Source: JASGDB01 sp049841315
GTDB lineage: Bacteria > Bacteroidota > Bacteroidia > Flavobacteriales > Weeksellaceae
DNA: 41,840 nucleotides
Direction: 5' to 3'
Assembly (NCBI GenBank): GCA_049841315.1
Contig: JASGDB010000026.1
Span: 1-41,840, forward strand
Shown here: positions 32,328 through 40,556 of the stretch, one piece after another
Numbering within the stretch: the first letter of the stretch is position 1
How the letters are laid out: every line of letters starts with the position of its first letter
Notes under the pieces: model-generated
The model's database searches: none
What the model was told of the DNA's origin: nothing
What the model saw: the letters and a program-made list of their open reading frames with translations, nothing else
Translations under genes and position numbers: made by a program

Positions 32328-33521
32328 CTATATCACACCCAGCTCTTTTCCTACTTTCTCAAAAGCCGTAATAGCTTTATCTAAATGCACTTTCGTATGT
32401 GCTGCGGAAAGCTGGACTCTGATTCTCGCTTTTCCTTTTGGCACAACAGGATAGAAGAAACCAATGACATAAATGCCTTCTTCCATGAGTTTTTCCGCCA
32501 TTTTTTGGGAAAGAGGAGCATCGTACAGCATTACCGGAACGATTGCCGCATCGCCGTCAGGAATATCGAAACCTTTGGCTTTCATCTGCGTACGGAAATA
32601 ATCTGCATTTTCCATGACGCGATCCCGAAGCGAGGTATCATCAGAAATCATGTCAATCACTTTCATCGCTGCTCCTACGATTCCCGGAGCGAGAGAATTG
32701 GAGAAAAGATAAGGGCGGGAACGCTGCCGCAGCATATCGATTATTTCTTTTTTTCCGGAAGTAAAGCCACCTAAGGCACCTCCCAAAGCCTTTCCTAAAG
32801 TGGAAGTAATGATATCCACCCTTCCCATTACCTCATTGGCTTCATGAGTTCCGCGTCCGGTTTTCCCGATAAATCCTGTGGCATGGGAATCATCAACCAT
32901 TACCAGAGCATCGTATTCTTCGGCAAGGTCGCATACGCCTCTCAGATTGGCTACGGTTCCGTCCATAGAGAAAACGCCGTCGGTTACAATGATTTTAAAA
33001 CGGTGATTCTTTAAGGAAGCCTCTTCCAACTGTGCTTCCAAATCCTCCATATTGTTGTTTTTGTAGCGGTATCGGGCAGCTTTGCAGAGTCTCACACCGT
33101 CAATGATAGAAGCGTGATTCAGTTCATCGGAAATAATAGCATCTTCTTCGGTAAACAGAGGTTCAAAAACGCCGCCGTTGGCATCAAAACACGCTGCGTA
33201 CAAAATGGTGTCTTCCATTCCGAGAAATCGGGAAATTTTTTCTTCCAGCTCTTTGTGAATATCCTGAGTTCCGCAGATGAAACGCACGGAAGACATTCCG
33301 TATCCTCTTTTTTCAATCATTTCCTGAGAGGATTTCATCACATCGGGATGATTGGAAAGTCCAAGATAATTGTTGGCGCAGAAATTCAGTAAGGTTTTTC
33401 CGCCGGCAGTAATCTCTGCAGACTGCTGCGAAGTGATGATTCTTTCTCTTTTGTAAAGACCTTCGTTATCAATGTTTTGAAGTTCATTTTGTAAGTTCTG
33501 AAGAAACTTTTGTGAGATCAT
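32328..33521 (-). CDS. kbl: Glycine C-acetyltransferase (2-amino-3-ketobutyrate CoA ligase)
   Basis: The 397-residue PLP enzyme cleaves 2-amino-3-ketobutyrate with CoA to glycine and acetyl-CoA in threonine breakdown. Signatures of the alpha-oxoamine synthase family are NFCANNYLGLSNHP, GYGMSSVRFICGTQDIHKELE, SDELNHASIIDG, VDDSHATGF and the PLP-lysine motif STLGKALGGALGG. Full length. No threonine dehydrogenase is adjacent. Confidence 0.95.
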   Translation of the reverse strand: MISQKFLQNLQNELQNIDNEGLYKRERIITSQQSAEITAGGKTLLNFCANNYLGLSNHPDVMKSSQEMIEKRGYGMSSVRFICGTQDIHKELEEKISRFLGMEDTILYAACFDANGGVFEPLFTEEDAIISDELNHASIIDGVRLCKAARYRYKNNNMEDLEAQLEEASLKNHRFKIIVTDGVFSMDGTVANLRGVCDLAEEYDALVMVDDSHATGFIGKTGRGTHEANEVMGRVDIITSTLGKALGGALGGFTSGKKEIIDMLRQRSRPYLFSNSLAPGIVGAAMKVIDMISDDTSLRDRVMENADYFRTQMKAKGFDIPDGDAAIVPVMLYDAPLSQKMAEKLMEEGIYVIGFFYPVVPKGKARIRVQLSAAHTKVHLDKAITAFEKVGKELGVI

Positions 33522-33681
33522 ATTTCAGTAAATTTTTAACCGTACTAAGATAAGAAATTCCCTGCTTGCTCACGAATCCTTTCCTGTAGTTTTTATTTAT
33601 TTATCTGATATGGCTAAATATTAATTTTTATCATCCAAAAAAAAATATTTTTCCGAAACAAAAGAGTTAAAAAATATTCGA

Positions 33682-33689
33682 TACATTTG
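33682..33689 (+). promoter_or_regulatory. -7 box of the glutamate synthase domain gene
   Basis: TACATTTG, perfect TANNTTTG, 23 nt before the ATG at 33713. No clear -33 TTTG was seen. Confidence 0.5.
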
Positions 33690-33712
33690 ATATAATGGAA
33701 ATTTAAAGTTTT

Positions 33713-35218
33713 ATGAGAAAACAGTTCATTTTTTATGGGATTCTTCTTCTTCTGGTTACGTGGTCGGTCGCTTTCTGGCTGAAAACCTACTACTGGATTC
33801 CGATGCTGCTCACGGGTATATATGTTTTGGGATTGTACAATGCATCTCAAACGAAGCATGCGATACTGAGAAATTTCCCGGTATTGGGATATTTTCGCTA
33901 TTTCTTTGAAAGCATTTCCCCTGAGATGCAGCAGTATTTTATTGAAAGGGAAACCGATGGGAAGCCTTTTCCGAGAAATCAGCGTTCGGCAGTCTACAGA
34001 AGGTCGAAAAATCTCAGTGATACCGTTCCTTTCGGAACTCAGCTTGAAATCAACCACCGGAAATATGAGGGAATCAAACATTCCATATATGCAAAACCTC
34101 CCAAAGAAGAGCTTCCCAGAGTTTGGGTAGGTGGTGCTGACTGCCGGCAGCCTTATCATGCTTCTTTATTCAATATTTCGGCAATGAGTTTCGGCTCGCT
34201 CAGCGACCGTGCGCAGATTTCTTTGAATCGGGGTGCGAAAAAAGGAAATTTTTATCACAACACGGGCGAGGGCGGAATTTCTCCCTATCATCTGGAGGGC
34301 GGAGATTTATGCTGGCAGATAGGAACGGGATATTTCGGATGCCGTAATGATGACGGGAATTTCAACCCTGAACTTTTCAAAAAATATGCACATCTTCCGA
34401 ATGTGAAAATGATTGAAATCAAACTTTCACAAGGTGCAAAACCGGGACACGGCGGCGTTCTGCCCGGAGTGAAAAATACTCCGGAAATTGCCGCTATCCG
34501 CCATGTGAAAGCAGGAACAACCATTATTTCACCTCCTTCACATTCTGAGTTTTCCGATGCGGAAGGCTTGATAAAATTTGTTCAGCAGCTGCGTGAGCTT
34601 TCCGGAGGAAAACCCATAGGTTTCAAGTTGTGCATCGGTGATACGAAAGAATTTGAAGACATCTGCGAGCAGATGAATGCGTTGAAGATTTATCCCGATT
34701 TTATTACCGTTGACGGAGCGGAAGGAGGCACGGGAGCAGCACCTCCGGAATTTTCGGATGGTGTAGGAATGCCTCTTGAGCCGGCTCTGATTTATGTGAA
34801 TAAAATCCTGAAAAACTACGGAATCCGTGATAAATTAAGGATTATTGCTTCCGGAAAGGTGCTCACTTCACTCGATATTCTCCGTGCTGTGGCAATGGGG
34901 GCGGATATGTGTAATAATGCGAGAGGTTTTATGTTTGCTTTAGGCTGTATTCAGGCCCTTAGGTGCAATAATAATAAATGCCCGACGGGTGTGGCAACGC
35001 AGGATAAAATGCTGATTAAAGGCTTGGATGTTGCGGATAAAAGTGAAAGAGTATACTATTTTCATAAAAATACGCTTCATACTTGCAATGAGCTGATTGC
35101 CGCTGCAGGACGAGGGTCTTATGAAGAAGTGGATGCCGCAATGTTCATGAGAGGTGATGAATTCGAGCATTTATCCGATTTGTATTTTCCGAATATTCTG
35201 GGAAATGTGAAGCATTAA
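33713..35218 (+). CDS. FMN-binding glutamate synthase family protein, membrane-anchored
   Basis: The 501-residue protein has two N-terminal membrane helices (IFYGILLLLVTWSVAFWL and IPMLLTGIYVLGLY). The rest corresponds to the FMN/synthase domain of the GltB large subunit: FNISAMSFGSLSDRAQISLNRGAKKGNFYHNTGEGG, KLSQGAKPGHGGVLPG, DGAEGGTGAAP, GADMCNNARGFMFALGCIQALRCNNNKCPTGVATQD. The CxxxxxCPTG iron-sulfur-type cysteines are present. It lacks the glutaminase domain, so it is not a complete glutamate synthase; the reaction is unknown for this standalone class. Ended by a clear terminator. Confidence 0.9.
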   Translation: MRKQFIFYGILLLLVTWSVAFWLKTYYWIPMLLTGIYVLGLYNASQTKHAILRNFPVLGYFRYFFESISPEMQQYFIERETDGKPFPRNQRSAVYRRSKNLSDTVPFGTQLEINHRKYEGIKHSIYAKPPKEELPRVWVGGADCRQPYHASLFNISAMSFGSLSDRAQISLNRGAKKGNFYHNTGEGGISPYHLEGGDLCWQIGTGYFGCRNDDGNFNPELFKKYAHLPNVKMIEIKLSQGAKPGHGGVLPGVKNTPEIAAIRHVKAGTTIISPPSHSEFSDAEGLIKFVQQLRELSGGKPIGFKLCIGDTKEFEDICEQMNALKIYPDFITVDGAEGGTGAAPPEFSDGVGMPLEPALIYVNKILKNYGIRDKLRIIASGKVLTSLDILRAVAMGADMCNNARGFMFALGCIQALRCNNNKCPTGVATQDKMLIKGLDVADKSERVYYFHKNTLHTCNELIAAAGRGSYEEVDAAMFMRGDEFEHLSDLYFPNILGNVKH

Positions 35219-35225
35219 TTCAAAT

Positions 35226-35261
35226 AAAAAACAGCTGTACGGATTTGACAGCTGTTTTTTT
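35226..35261 (+). terminator. Terminator of the glutamate synthase domain gene
   Basis: AAAAAACAGCTGT (35226-35238) and ACAGCTGTTTTTTT (35248-35261) form a strong stem with a T-tract 8 nt after the stop codon. Confidence 0.87.
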
Positions 35262-35304
35262 GGTTTTAATAAAATTTGAACATTCTATATTAATATCCAA
35301 ACTC

Positions 35305-35348
35305 GGGCGGAAAGAGAATATAGTCGCATAACCTAAATTCGTCCGCCC
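35305..35348. repeat. Short inverted repeat upstream of anmK end
   Basis: GGGCGGA (35305-35311) and TCCGCCC (35342-35348) flank a 30-nt AT-rich centre. GC-rich arms stand out in an AT-rich spacer; it may act as a weak terminator for anmK on the minus strand. The remainder of 35262-35420 shows no gene. Confidence 0.35.
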
Positions 35349-35420
35349 TCAAACAATAGAAATTTTTTAACGGATTCAGTTTTAATTTTCTTAACGCCTA
35401 TGCTTCCTATGTCGGATTAA

Positions 35421-36470
35421 TTACATCACCACAATTCCCGATGAATGGTCTTCACTGCAGCCTGTTGCGGAAGAAAGGACATTGTTTTCTCCCCTCATTT
35501 TCAAAACGCCCATGAATGCAAATACCAACGCTTCCTTGAACTCGATGATGTCTTTTGAAGGAATAATGATTTCCGTTGCCGTGCGCTCTTTCAGGAGTTC
35601 GATGAGATAGCAGTTGTAGGCACCCCCACCTGTAACCAGAAGGTTTTTCAAATTATTAAGATTCAATGTTTCGGCGAGCTTTTCGGCAATATGTTGAGTG
35701 AATGTGGCAAGAACCGTTTCGGGTTCTTTTCCCTTGAGAAGCGGAGTTACAAATTCATTCAGCCATTCCGTTCCGAGTGATTTCGGAGGTTGCTGACGGT
35801 AAAATTCCAACTGATTGAGCTGGTACAGAAGGGCTTCATCTACCCTGCCGTTTCTGGCAAGTTCACCGTTTTCATCGTATTTTTTTCCGAGTTTTAAAGC
35901 AAATTCATTGAGGACAATGTTCACCGGACAGATGTCAAAAGCGATTCTTTTTCCGTCTTTCCGGAAAGAAATATTGGAAAATCCGCCCAGATTCAGGCAG
36001 GCATCAAATTCTGAAAAAAGAAGTTCATCACCAATGGGAACGAGCGGCGCACCGTTTCCGCCCATCAGCACATCCTGAGAACGGAAATCATACACCACGG
36101 GGATTCCCGCCACGATTTTGACTGCTCTCCCGTCTCCAATCTGCACCGTATATTTCTTTTGTGGTTGATGAAAAACCGTATGTCCGTGCGAGGCAATAAG
36201 GTCTGCCTTTCCGATGCTGTTTTTCTGCATAAACGTTCTGACCTGCTCTCCAAGATAAAAACCATATTCCGAATGCAGTTCCGCCAGTTCCTGAGATGAA
36301 AGATAAAAAACATCTCTCAACTTCTGTTCCCACGCCTTGGGATAGGGAAAAGTTTCCGCTTTCAGAATCTCAAAATTCCATTTTCCGGAATCTTCCGAAA
36401 AGCGAGTATAGCAGATATCCAAACCGTCCAGACTTGTGCCGGACATCAAACCAACGGCATAAAAATCCAT
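35421..36470 (-). CDS. anmK: Anhydro-N-acetylmuramic acid kinase
   Basis: The 349-residue cytoplasmic kinase hydrolyses the anhydro bond and phosphorylates 1,6-anhydro-MurNAc during cell-wall recycling. Signatures are YAVGLMSGTSLDGLDI at the start, ASHGHTVFHQP, QIGDGRAV, VVYDFRSQDVLMGGNGAPLVPIGD, NLGGFSNISF, DICPVNIVLNEFA and LLVTGGGAYN. The ATG at 36470 is used; an in-frame upstream start at 36614 would add 48 residues not present in the family. Full length. Confidence 0.95.
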   Translation of the reverse strand: MDFYAVGLMSGTSLDGLDICYTRFSEDSGKWNFEILKAETFPYPKAWEQKLRDVFYLSSQELAELHSEYGFYLGEQVRTFMQKNSIGKADLIASHGHTVFHQPQKKYTVQIGDGRAVKIVAGIPVVYDFRSQDVLMGGNGAPLVPIGDELLFSEFDACLNLGGFSNISFRKDGKRIAFDICPVNIVLNEFALKLGKKYDENGELARNGRVDEALLYQLNQLEFYRQQPPKSLGTEWLNEFVTPLLKGKEPETVLATFTQHIAEKLAETLNLNNLKNLLVTGGGAYNCYLIELLKERTATEIIIPSKDIIEFKEALVFAFMGVLKMRGENNVLSSATGCSEDHSSGIVVM

Positions 36471-36862
36471 GAGTATATTTTTGGTAAAAGTAGGGAATTT
36501 ACGGGGATTGGGGAATTTCAATGTTTGGATAGCGGGCAAAAAACAGATAATGAGGGGGCAAAAATATTTTAATGCTGACAATGAAAGTTTACCTAAAATA
36601 AGGCAATAAAACACCGTGGAAAGTTGTTGGTTTTTGGAAGTTTTTTGATTTTAATCAATTTTCACTATCCTTCAGATTATGAACAACCAACAAAATATTT
36701 AGTAGCAACCTCGAATAGTGGAAATTTCTCGAAAATTGTTTAAAATTTTTAACGTCTCCGTTTCCGAGGTCATTTTAAAATAATATGGATATTTTTTTTC
36801 CATACAAAATGGCGAAGAGCCAACTTATTTTTTCTCTTTCTTCTTTAACAAAAGGCAATAAT
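36471..36862. other. Gene-free spacer between anmK and the toxin-antitoxin operon
   Basis: About 390 nt, strongly AT-rich with several short G-runs. A 9-bp inverted pair TTGTTGGTT (36624-36632) / AACCAACAA (36685-36693) is present, plus a TATGGA/TCCATA pair near 36784-36813. No ORF of plausible composition, no tRNA and no strong promoter was seen other than the one at its right edge. Confidence 0.5.
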
Positions 36863-36886
36863 TATAAACAAATTTGTTTATATTTG
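36863..36886 (+). promoter_or_regulatory. Promoter with a perfect 20-nt palindromic operator
   Basis: TATAAACAAATTTGTTTATA (36863-36882) is a perfect 20-nt palindrome. Its right end overlaps the -7 box TATATTTG (36879-36886), which ends 4 nt before the ATG at 36891. A repressor bound there would block the promoter, the usual autoregulation of antitoxin operons. Confidence 0.7.
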
Positions 36887-36890
36887 TATA

Positions 36891-37376
36891 ATGAATTCTC
36901 AATTATTCAAATACAAAGGCATCCATCCGGGAATTATTCTGGAACGCGAGCTACAGAAACGGTCTTTAAAAAAACGTCCGTTTGCTTTGGCATTGGGAGA
37001 ATTTCCACAGACTTTGAATGATATTACAAAAGGAAAAAGAAGTATTCCTGTTGCTTTAGCACTGAAAATAGAGAAAGAATTGGAATTGGAAGAAGGAACT
37101 GTAGTTTTGCTGCAAAGCTATTATGATATTGAAAAGGTAAAAAGGAAAAAACAAAAAATTCCGGATCTTTCCATCTTCCGAAAGTCTTTGTTTTGGGATG
37201 CGGACATCAGAAAAATTGATTGGAATAAACAATATAAAGCGGTTATACAAAGAGTTTTCGAGCGCGGAAATGAAAAGGAAAAAGAAGAAATTCATCGTTT
37301 TTACGGAAAACAGAAAATTGAAACTGCTCTTCATTCAGAAAAAACAAAACCAATGCAGCTGCACAGACAATCATAA
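36891..37376 (+). CDS. XRE/HigA-like antitoxin with C-terminal extension
   Basis: The 161-residue protein has an N-terminal helix-turn-helix of HigA type (about 10-72): KGIHPGIILERELQKRSLKKRPFALALGEFPQTLNDITKGKRSIPVALALKIEKEL. The C-terminal module (about 95-140) SLFWDADIRKIDWNKQYKAVIQRVFERGNEKEKEEIHRFYG resembles the DUF6922 domain found alone in other Bacteroidota proteins. It precedes an AbiEii-type nucleotidyltransferase by 9 nt, so it is read as the antitoxin/repressor of that pair, with the 20-nt palindrome as likely operator. The mRNA appears leaderless. Function is inferred from layout. Confidence 0.82.
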   Translation: MNSQLFKYKGIHPGIILERELQKRSLKKRPFALALGEFPQTLNDITKGKRSIPVALALKIEKELELEEGTVVLLQSYYDIEKVKRKKQKIPDLSIFRKSLFWDADIRKIDWNKQYKAVIQRVFERGNEKEKEEIHRFYGKQKIETALHSEKTKPMQLHRQS

Positions 37377-37385
37377 TTCCGAAAA

Positions 37386-38036
37386 ATGCTATATTACAAT
37401 ACGATAAACGATTTACTGAAAAACAGCCTGGAAATTTTAATGAATTCAAAGCCCTTTGATAATTTTAGGTTAGTTGGAGGTACTGCATTAAGCCTTCAAA
37501 TCGGACATCGTATTTCTGTGGATATTGATTTATTCAGTGATATAGCCTACGGAGGTATTGATTTTGAAGAAATTGAACACTTTCTCAAATCTTCATTTTC
37601 TTATGTGGAGAGTTCTTCCGATATACAACCGGCACTGGGGAAATCATATTTCATTGGAACTGATAGGGAAAATACCGTTAAACTTGATGTTTATTATACA
37701 GATGATTTTATTCAGGATGTAAGAATGGCAGATAACATACGTCTTGCAACCATCGAAGAAATTATTGCGATGAAAATAGATGTAGTACAAAGAGGTGGTC
37801 GCAAAAAAGATTTTTGGGATTTACACGAATTACTTGGCGGCTATGGTATTGACAAAATGCTGGAGCTTCACGAACAACGCTATCCATATAGCCACGATAG
37901 AGAACTGATTCTCAATAATTTTATTGATTTTAAGCTGGCAGATGATGATTTTGACCCCATCTGCCTGAAAGGAAAATATTGGGAATTTATAAAGGAAGAT
38001 ATTGAAGAAGCCGTCAATAAATACCAAAAATTATAA
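37386..38036 (+). CDS. AbiEii/AbiGii-type nucleotidyltransferase toxin
   Basis: The 216-residue cytoplasmic protein of the AbiEii nucleotidyltransferase family has LVGGTALSLQIGHRISVDIDLFS at about 29-51, where GG and the DxD pair (Asp46, Asp48) are the polymerase-beta-like catalytic core. KLDVYYTDD supplies the third acidic site. The C-terminal K(M)DVVQRGGRKKDFWDLHELL is also typical. Related proteins are toxins of type IV toxin-antitoxin or abortive-infection systems and may add nucleotides to tRNA. Its partner here is a HigA-like protein, not the usual AbiEi, so the type may differ. Ended by a terminator-like hairpin at 38116. Confidence 0.87.
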   Translation: MLYYNTINDLLKNSLEILMNSKPFDNFRLVGGTALSLQIGHRISVDIDLFSDIAYGGIDFEEIEHFLKSSFSYVESSSDIQPALGKSYFIGTDRENTVKLDVYYTDDFIQDVRMADNIRLATIEEIIAMKIDVVQRGGRKKDFWDLHELLGGYGIDKMLELHEQRYPYSHDRELILNNFIDFKLADDDFDPICLKGKYWEFIKEDIEEAVNKYQKL

Positions 38037-38115
38037 TTTTTTCTGGCTGCTGTAAATCGTTTGCTACTCAAATCACAACACCAAGCATTTAAAGTATCTA
38101 TTTTCTACATAAATA

Positions 38116-38147
38116 AACAAAAGCAGGGTTTTCCTACTCTTGTTTTT
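38116..38147 (+). terminator. Terminator of the toxin-antitoxin operon
   Basis: AACAAAAGCAGG (38116-38127) and CCTACTCTTGTT (38133-38144) pair at 10 of 12 positions, followed by TTTATATTT. It lies 80 nt after the toxin stop. Confidence 0.55.
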
Positions 38148-38236
38148 ATATTTCTAAATATCAATTTTTACTGATTTTCAACAACTTAATGTTTAAAAAA
38201 GGTTCTATCACTAACTTTGATACATTACCAACGAAA

Positions 38237-38258
38237 AAAGTCGCTTTTCAGCGACTTT
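38237..38258 (-). terminator. Terminator of the tRNA gene
   Basis: AAAGTCGCT and AGCGACTTT form a 9-bp stem with a TTTC loop; on the minus strand it is followed by T's. It lies 10 nt past the tRNA 3' end. Confidence 0.85.
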
Positions 38259-38268
38259 GTCAGTTGGG

Positions 38269-38342
38269 TGGCCCCACTTGGGCTCGAACCAAGGACTTGC
38301 TGATTATGAGTCAGCTACTCTAACCAACTGAGTTATAGGGCC
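38269..38342 (-). tRNA. tRNA with CAU anticodon (Ile2 or elongator Met)
   Basis: A 74-nt cloverleaf on the minus strand. Acceptor GGCCCTA/TGGGGCC with discriminator A; D arm ACTC/GAGT; anticodon stem GCTGA/TCAGC with loop CTCATAA (anticodon CAU); T arm CTTGG-TTCGAGC-CCAAG. CCA is not encoded (ACCC follows GGGGCC). The pairs C4-G69 and C5-G68 are features used by TilS to recognise tRNA-Ile2, so it may be the lysidine tRNA and not methionine; sequence alone does not settle it. It is not an initiator type because the first pair is G-C. Confidence 0.93.
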
Positions 38343-38369
38343 TCAAAATTTGGTTAAATTTTGTGATTG

Positions 38370-38399
38370 CAAAAATAAACTTTTTTCCGTTATCTCAAA
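38370..38399 (-). promoter_or_regulatory. Promoter of the tRNA
   Basis: Minus-strand TTTG (38396-38399), 18-nt spacer, TATTTTTG (38370-38377), predicting transcription from about 38364, about 20 nt before the tRNA 5' end. Confidence 0.6.
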
Positions 38400-38404
38400 A
38401 TAAA

Positions 38405-38803
38405 TTACTGCTTTTCCTGGCATAATTCCACTAAAACCCCATTCGTGGACTTCGGATGTAAGAAGACAACTAACTTGTTATCAGCACCTTCTTTCGGTTC
38501 TTCGGAGATGAAAACGAAACCTTCCTTTTTCAGCCTTTCGATTTCCGAAAAAATATCCTCAACACCAAAAGCAATATGGTGGATGCCTTCTCCTTTTTTA
38601 TCAATAAATTTTGCAATCGGGCTTTCAGGATTTTCAGCTTCCAGAAGTTCAATTTTACTGTCTCCGGTTTGGTAAAAAGAAGTCGTTACGCCTTCGCTTT
38701 CAACCTTTTCGTGTTTGTAGTTTTGTTTTCCGAGAAGTCTGGCGAATAAATTATCCGAAGTTTCCAGAGATTTGACGGCAATTCCTAAATGTTCTATTTT
38801 CAT
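38405..38803 (-). CDS. mce: Methylmalonyl-CoA epimerase
   Basis: The 132-residue VOC-fold enzyme interconverts (R)- and (S)-methylmalonyl-CoA in propionate metabolism. Metal ligand positions fit the family: HLGIAV at the start (His5), GEGIHHIAFGVEDI in the middle, and the C-terminal TNGVLVELCQ with the glutamate. Full length. It lies next to a tRNA promoter and is divergent from rbfA; a methylmalonyl-CoA mutase is not in the window. Confidence 0.93.
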   Translation of the reverse strand: MKIEHLGIAVKSLETSDNLFARLLGKQNYKHEKVESEGVTTSFYQTGDSKIELLEAENPESPIAKFIDKKGEGIHHIAFGVEDIFSEIERLKKEGFVFISEEPKEGADNKLVVFLHPKSTNGVLVELCQEKQ

Positions 38804-38903
38804 ATTTTTTTTTGCTGATGATTGATAATTATTGGTTGATGTTCAAAACTTCATACGTCATACTTCCCGACTTCATAATCCCTGAAGTCTCAAACAAAAA
38901 TAC

Positions 38904-38911
38904 TAAATTTG
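38904..38911 (+). promoter_or_regulatory. rbfA -7 box, possibly leaderless
   Basis: TAAATTTG, perfect TANNTTTG, ending 4 nt before the ATG at 38916. No convincing -33 TTTG. Confidence 0.5.
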
Positions 38912-38915
38912 CATC

Positions 38916-39278
38916 ATGAATGAAAGCAACAGACAAAGAAAAATAGCACAAATCATACAGGAAGATTTTGCGGAACTTTTCCGGAAACAGGCTGCTGAAA
39001 GCAAACAGGGTTTCCTGATTTCAGTTTCTGAAGTCCGTGTAACTGCCGATTTGGGAATTGCCAGAATCTATCTGAGCATATTTCCACAGGAATTCCGCCA
39101 GCCGCTCATGAAAGAAATCGAAGCCAATAAATCCCAGTACCGTAATTTTATCGGTCAGAAAATGGCAAAACAGGTTCGTATCATCCCCGAACTCAGCTTC
39201 TATCTGGATACTTCCCTCGACGATGTGGAACGAATTGAGCGAGAACTGAAAGGAGAAGGCGATAATCCTGTTTTATAA
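38916..39278 (+). CDS. rbfA: Ribosome-binding factor A
   Basis: The 120-residue cytoplasmic KH-like protein assists maturation of the 30S subunit. The family pattern is evident: RQRKIAQIIQEDFAELF, VSEVRVTADLGIARIYLSIFP, FIGQKMAKQVRIIPELSFYLDTSLDDVERIERELK. Usual length. It is followed after 15 nt by the LolC/E-like permease, probably one transcript. The -7 box is 4 nt from the ATG. Confidence 0.95.
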   Translation: MNESNRQRKIAQIIQEDFAELFRKQAAESKQGFLISVSEVRVTADLGIARIYLSIFPQEFRQPLMKEIEANKSQYRNFIGQKMAKQVRIIPELSFYLDTSLDDVERIERELKGEGDNPVL

Positions 39279-39293
39279 ACTAAATTTTTCATC

Positions 39294-40499
39294 TTGAAGA
39301 AGAACACCGCTTTTTACATCGCACAACGCTATCTCATTGCCCGCAAAGGAAGCACCGCCGTTACGTTCATCACATGGCTGGCTGCTATTGCCATGATGTT
39401 CGCTGTGGGAGCGATGTTCATCATTATCTCCGTTTTTTCCGGACTGGAAGACCTGAACAGGGATATGATTTCCAATCTTCATGCAGACCTTACCGTAAAA
39501 AGTACGAAAGGGAAAACACTCCCTGACATCAGAAAAGTTACCAAAATTCTTAACGCCAATCATGATATTCTCACCTATTCCAAAACCATTGAGGAAAAGG
39601 TTTACGTAAATTATAACGACAATGGGGATATCGCAATTCTGCGGGGTGTGGATTCTGCCTATATCGGCGTAAATCCGATTAATAAAGATATTTTCTTCGG
39701 TTCTTATCCGAGTTTCAAATATTCCAACGAAGTTTTAATGGAGAATACGCTGAACACCAGACTTTCCGTTCCTGTCGGCGGAAATGTGGATTACGCCTAT
39801 ATAATGATGCCGAAACCCGGAACGGGAATTATCAATAAAGAAGAAGATATTTTCAACAAAAAAGAAATTTACGTTACCGGCGTATTTCCCGGAAAAGGAC
39901 AGATGGACAACACCATCGTCAGCCCGCTGGAGCTTTCACAGCAGCTGCTCAATCTTCCGAAAAATTCCGCTTACGAAATCGTCATCAAACTTAAGAATCC
40001 CGAAAAGGCTGATGCCGTAAAAAAATCGATTACTAAAGAACTTGGAACAGCTTATTCCGTCAAAACAAAAGCAGAAGAAAATGCCGCCTTCTGGAAAATG
40101 ATTAATACCGAAAAGATATTCATTTACTTGATTTTCGGATTGGTAATTTTCATCACCACATTTAATCTGGCAGGAGCGGTTATTATCCTTCAGTTAGACA
40201 AACGCGAACAGGCAAAATCCCTGATTTCACTGGGGCTTCCACTGAAACAGCTCCGGAATATTTATTTCTACACCGGAATCCTTATTGTAATATTCGGAAT
40301 TGTATGCGGACTGATTTTCGGTACGGCACTATGTACGTTTCAATGGTTTACAGGTTTCTATGAGGCAACTCCCGGACTTCCTTTCCCTGTGGATATTAAT
40401 TTGAAAAATTATGTAATCGTTTCAGTTACAGCCGGATTCTTCGGAATCGCTGTTTCGTGGGTATTTTCAAAAATCAACAAAAATAATATCCGGAAATAA
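39294..40499 (+). CDS. FtsX-like ABC permease, LolC/LolE type
   Basis: The 401-residue inner-membrane protein has a helix near residues 20-48 (AIAMMFAVGAMFIIISVFSGLED), a large MacB/LolE-type periplasmic domain, and three C-terminal helices (IYLIFGLVIFITTFNLAGAVIIL, GILIVIFGIVCGLIFG, IVSVTAGFFGIAVSWVF). LolCDE extracts lipoproteins from the inner membrane; in Bacteroidota the permease often occurs alone after rbfA, with the ATPase elsewhere. The start is TTG at 39294; the codons after it (KKNTAFYIAQRYLIARKG) match the family N-terminus. Confidence 0.9.
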   Translation: MKKNTAFYIAQRYLIARKGSTAVTFITWLAAIAMMFAVGAMFIIISVFSGLEDLNRDMISNLHADLTVKSTKGKTLPDIRKVTKILNANHDILTYSKTIEEKVYVNYNDNGDIAILRGVDSAYIGVNPINKDIFFGSYPSFKYSNEVLMENTLNTRLSVPVGGNVDYAYIMMPKPGTGIINKEEDIFNKKEIYVTGVFPGKGQMDNTIVSPLELSQQLLNLPKNSAYEIVIKLKNPEKADAVKKSITKELGTAYSVKTKAEENAAFWKMINTEKIFIYLIFGLVIFITTFNLAGAVIILQLDKREQAKSLISLGLPLKQLRNIYFYTGILIVIFGIVCGLIFGTALCTFQWFTGFYEATPGLPFPVDINLKNYVIVSVTAGFFGIAVSWVFSKINKNNIRK

Positions 40500-40556
40500 T
40501 TTTGCAGGTCATTTTTTTTTATACCTTTACCCTCCAATTTTTTTAAAACTTTGTAA

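Noticed and set aside
36624..36693. TTGTTGGTT/AACCAACAA pair as a regulatory site or attachment site
   Set aside because: Only 9 bp with a 52-nt centre in AT-rich DNA, and no integrase or shared copy elsewhere in the window.
38269..38342. tRNA as an integration site for the adjacent toxin-antitoxin operon
   Set aside because: No duplicated tRNA 3' end was found near 36471-38268 and no integrase gene is present.
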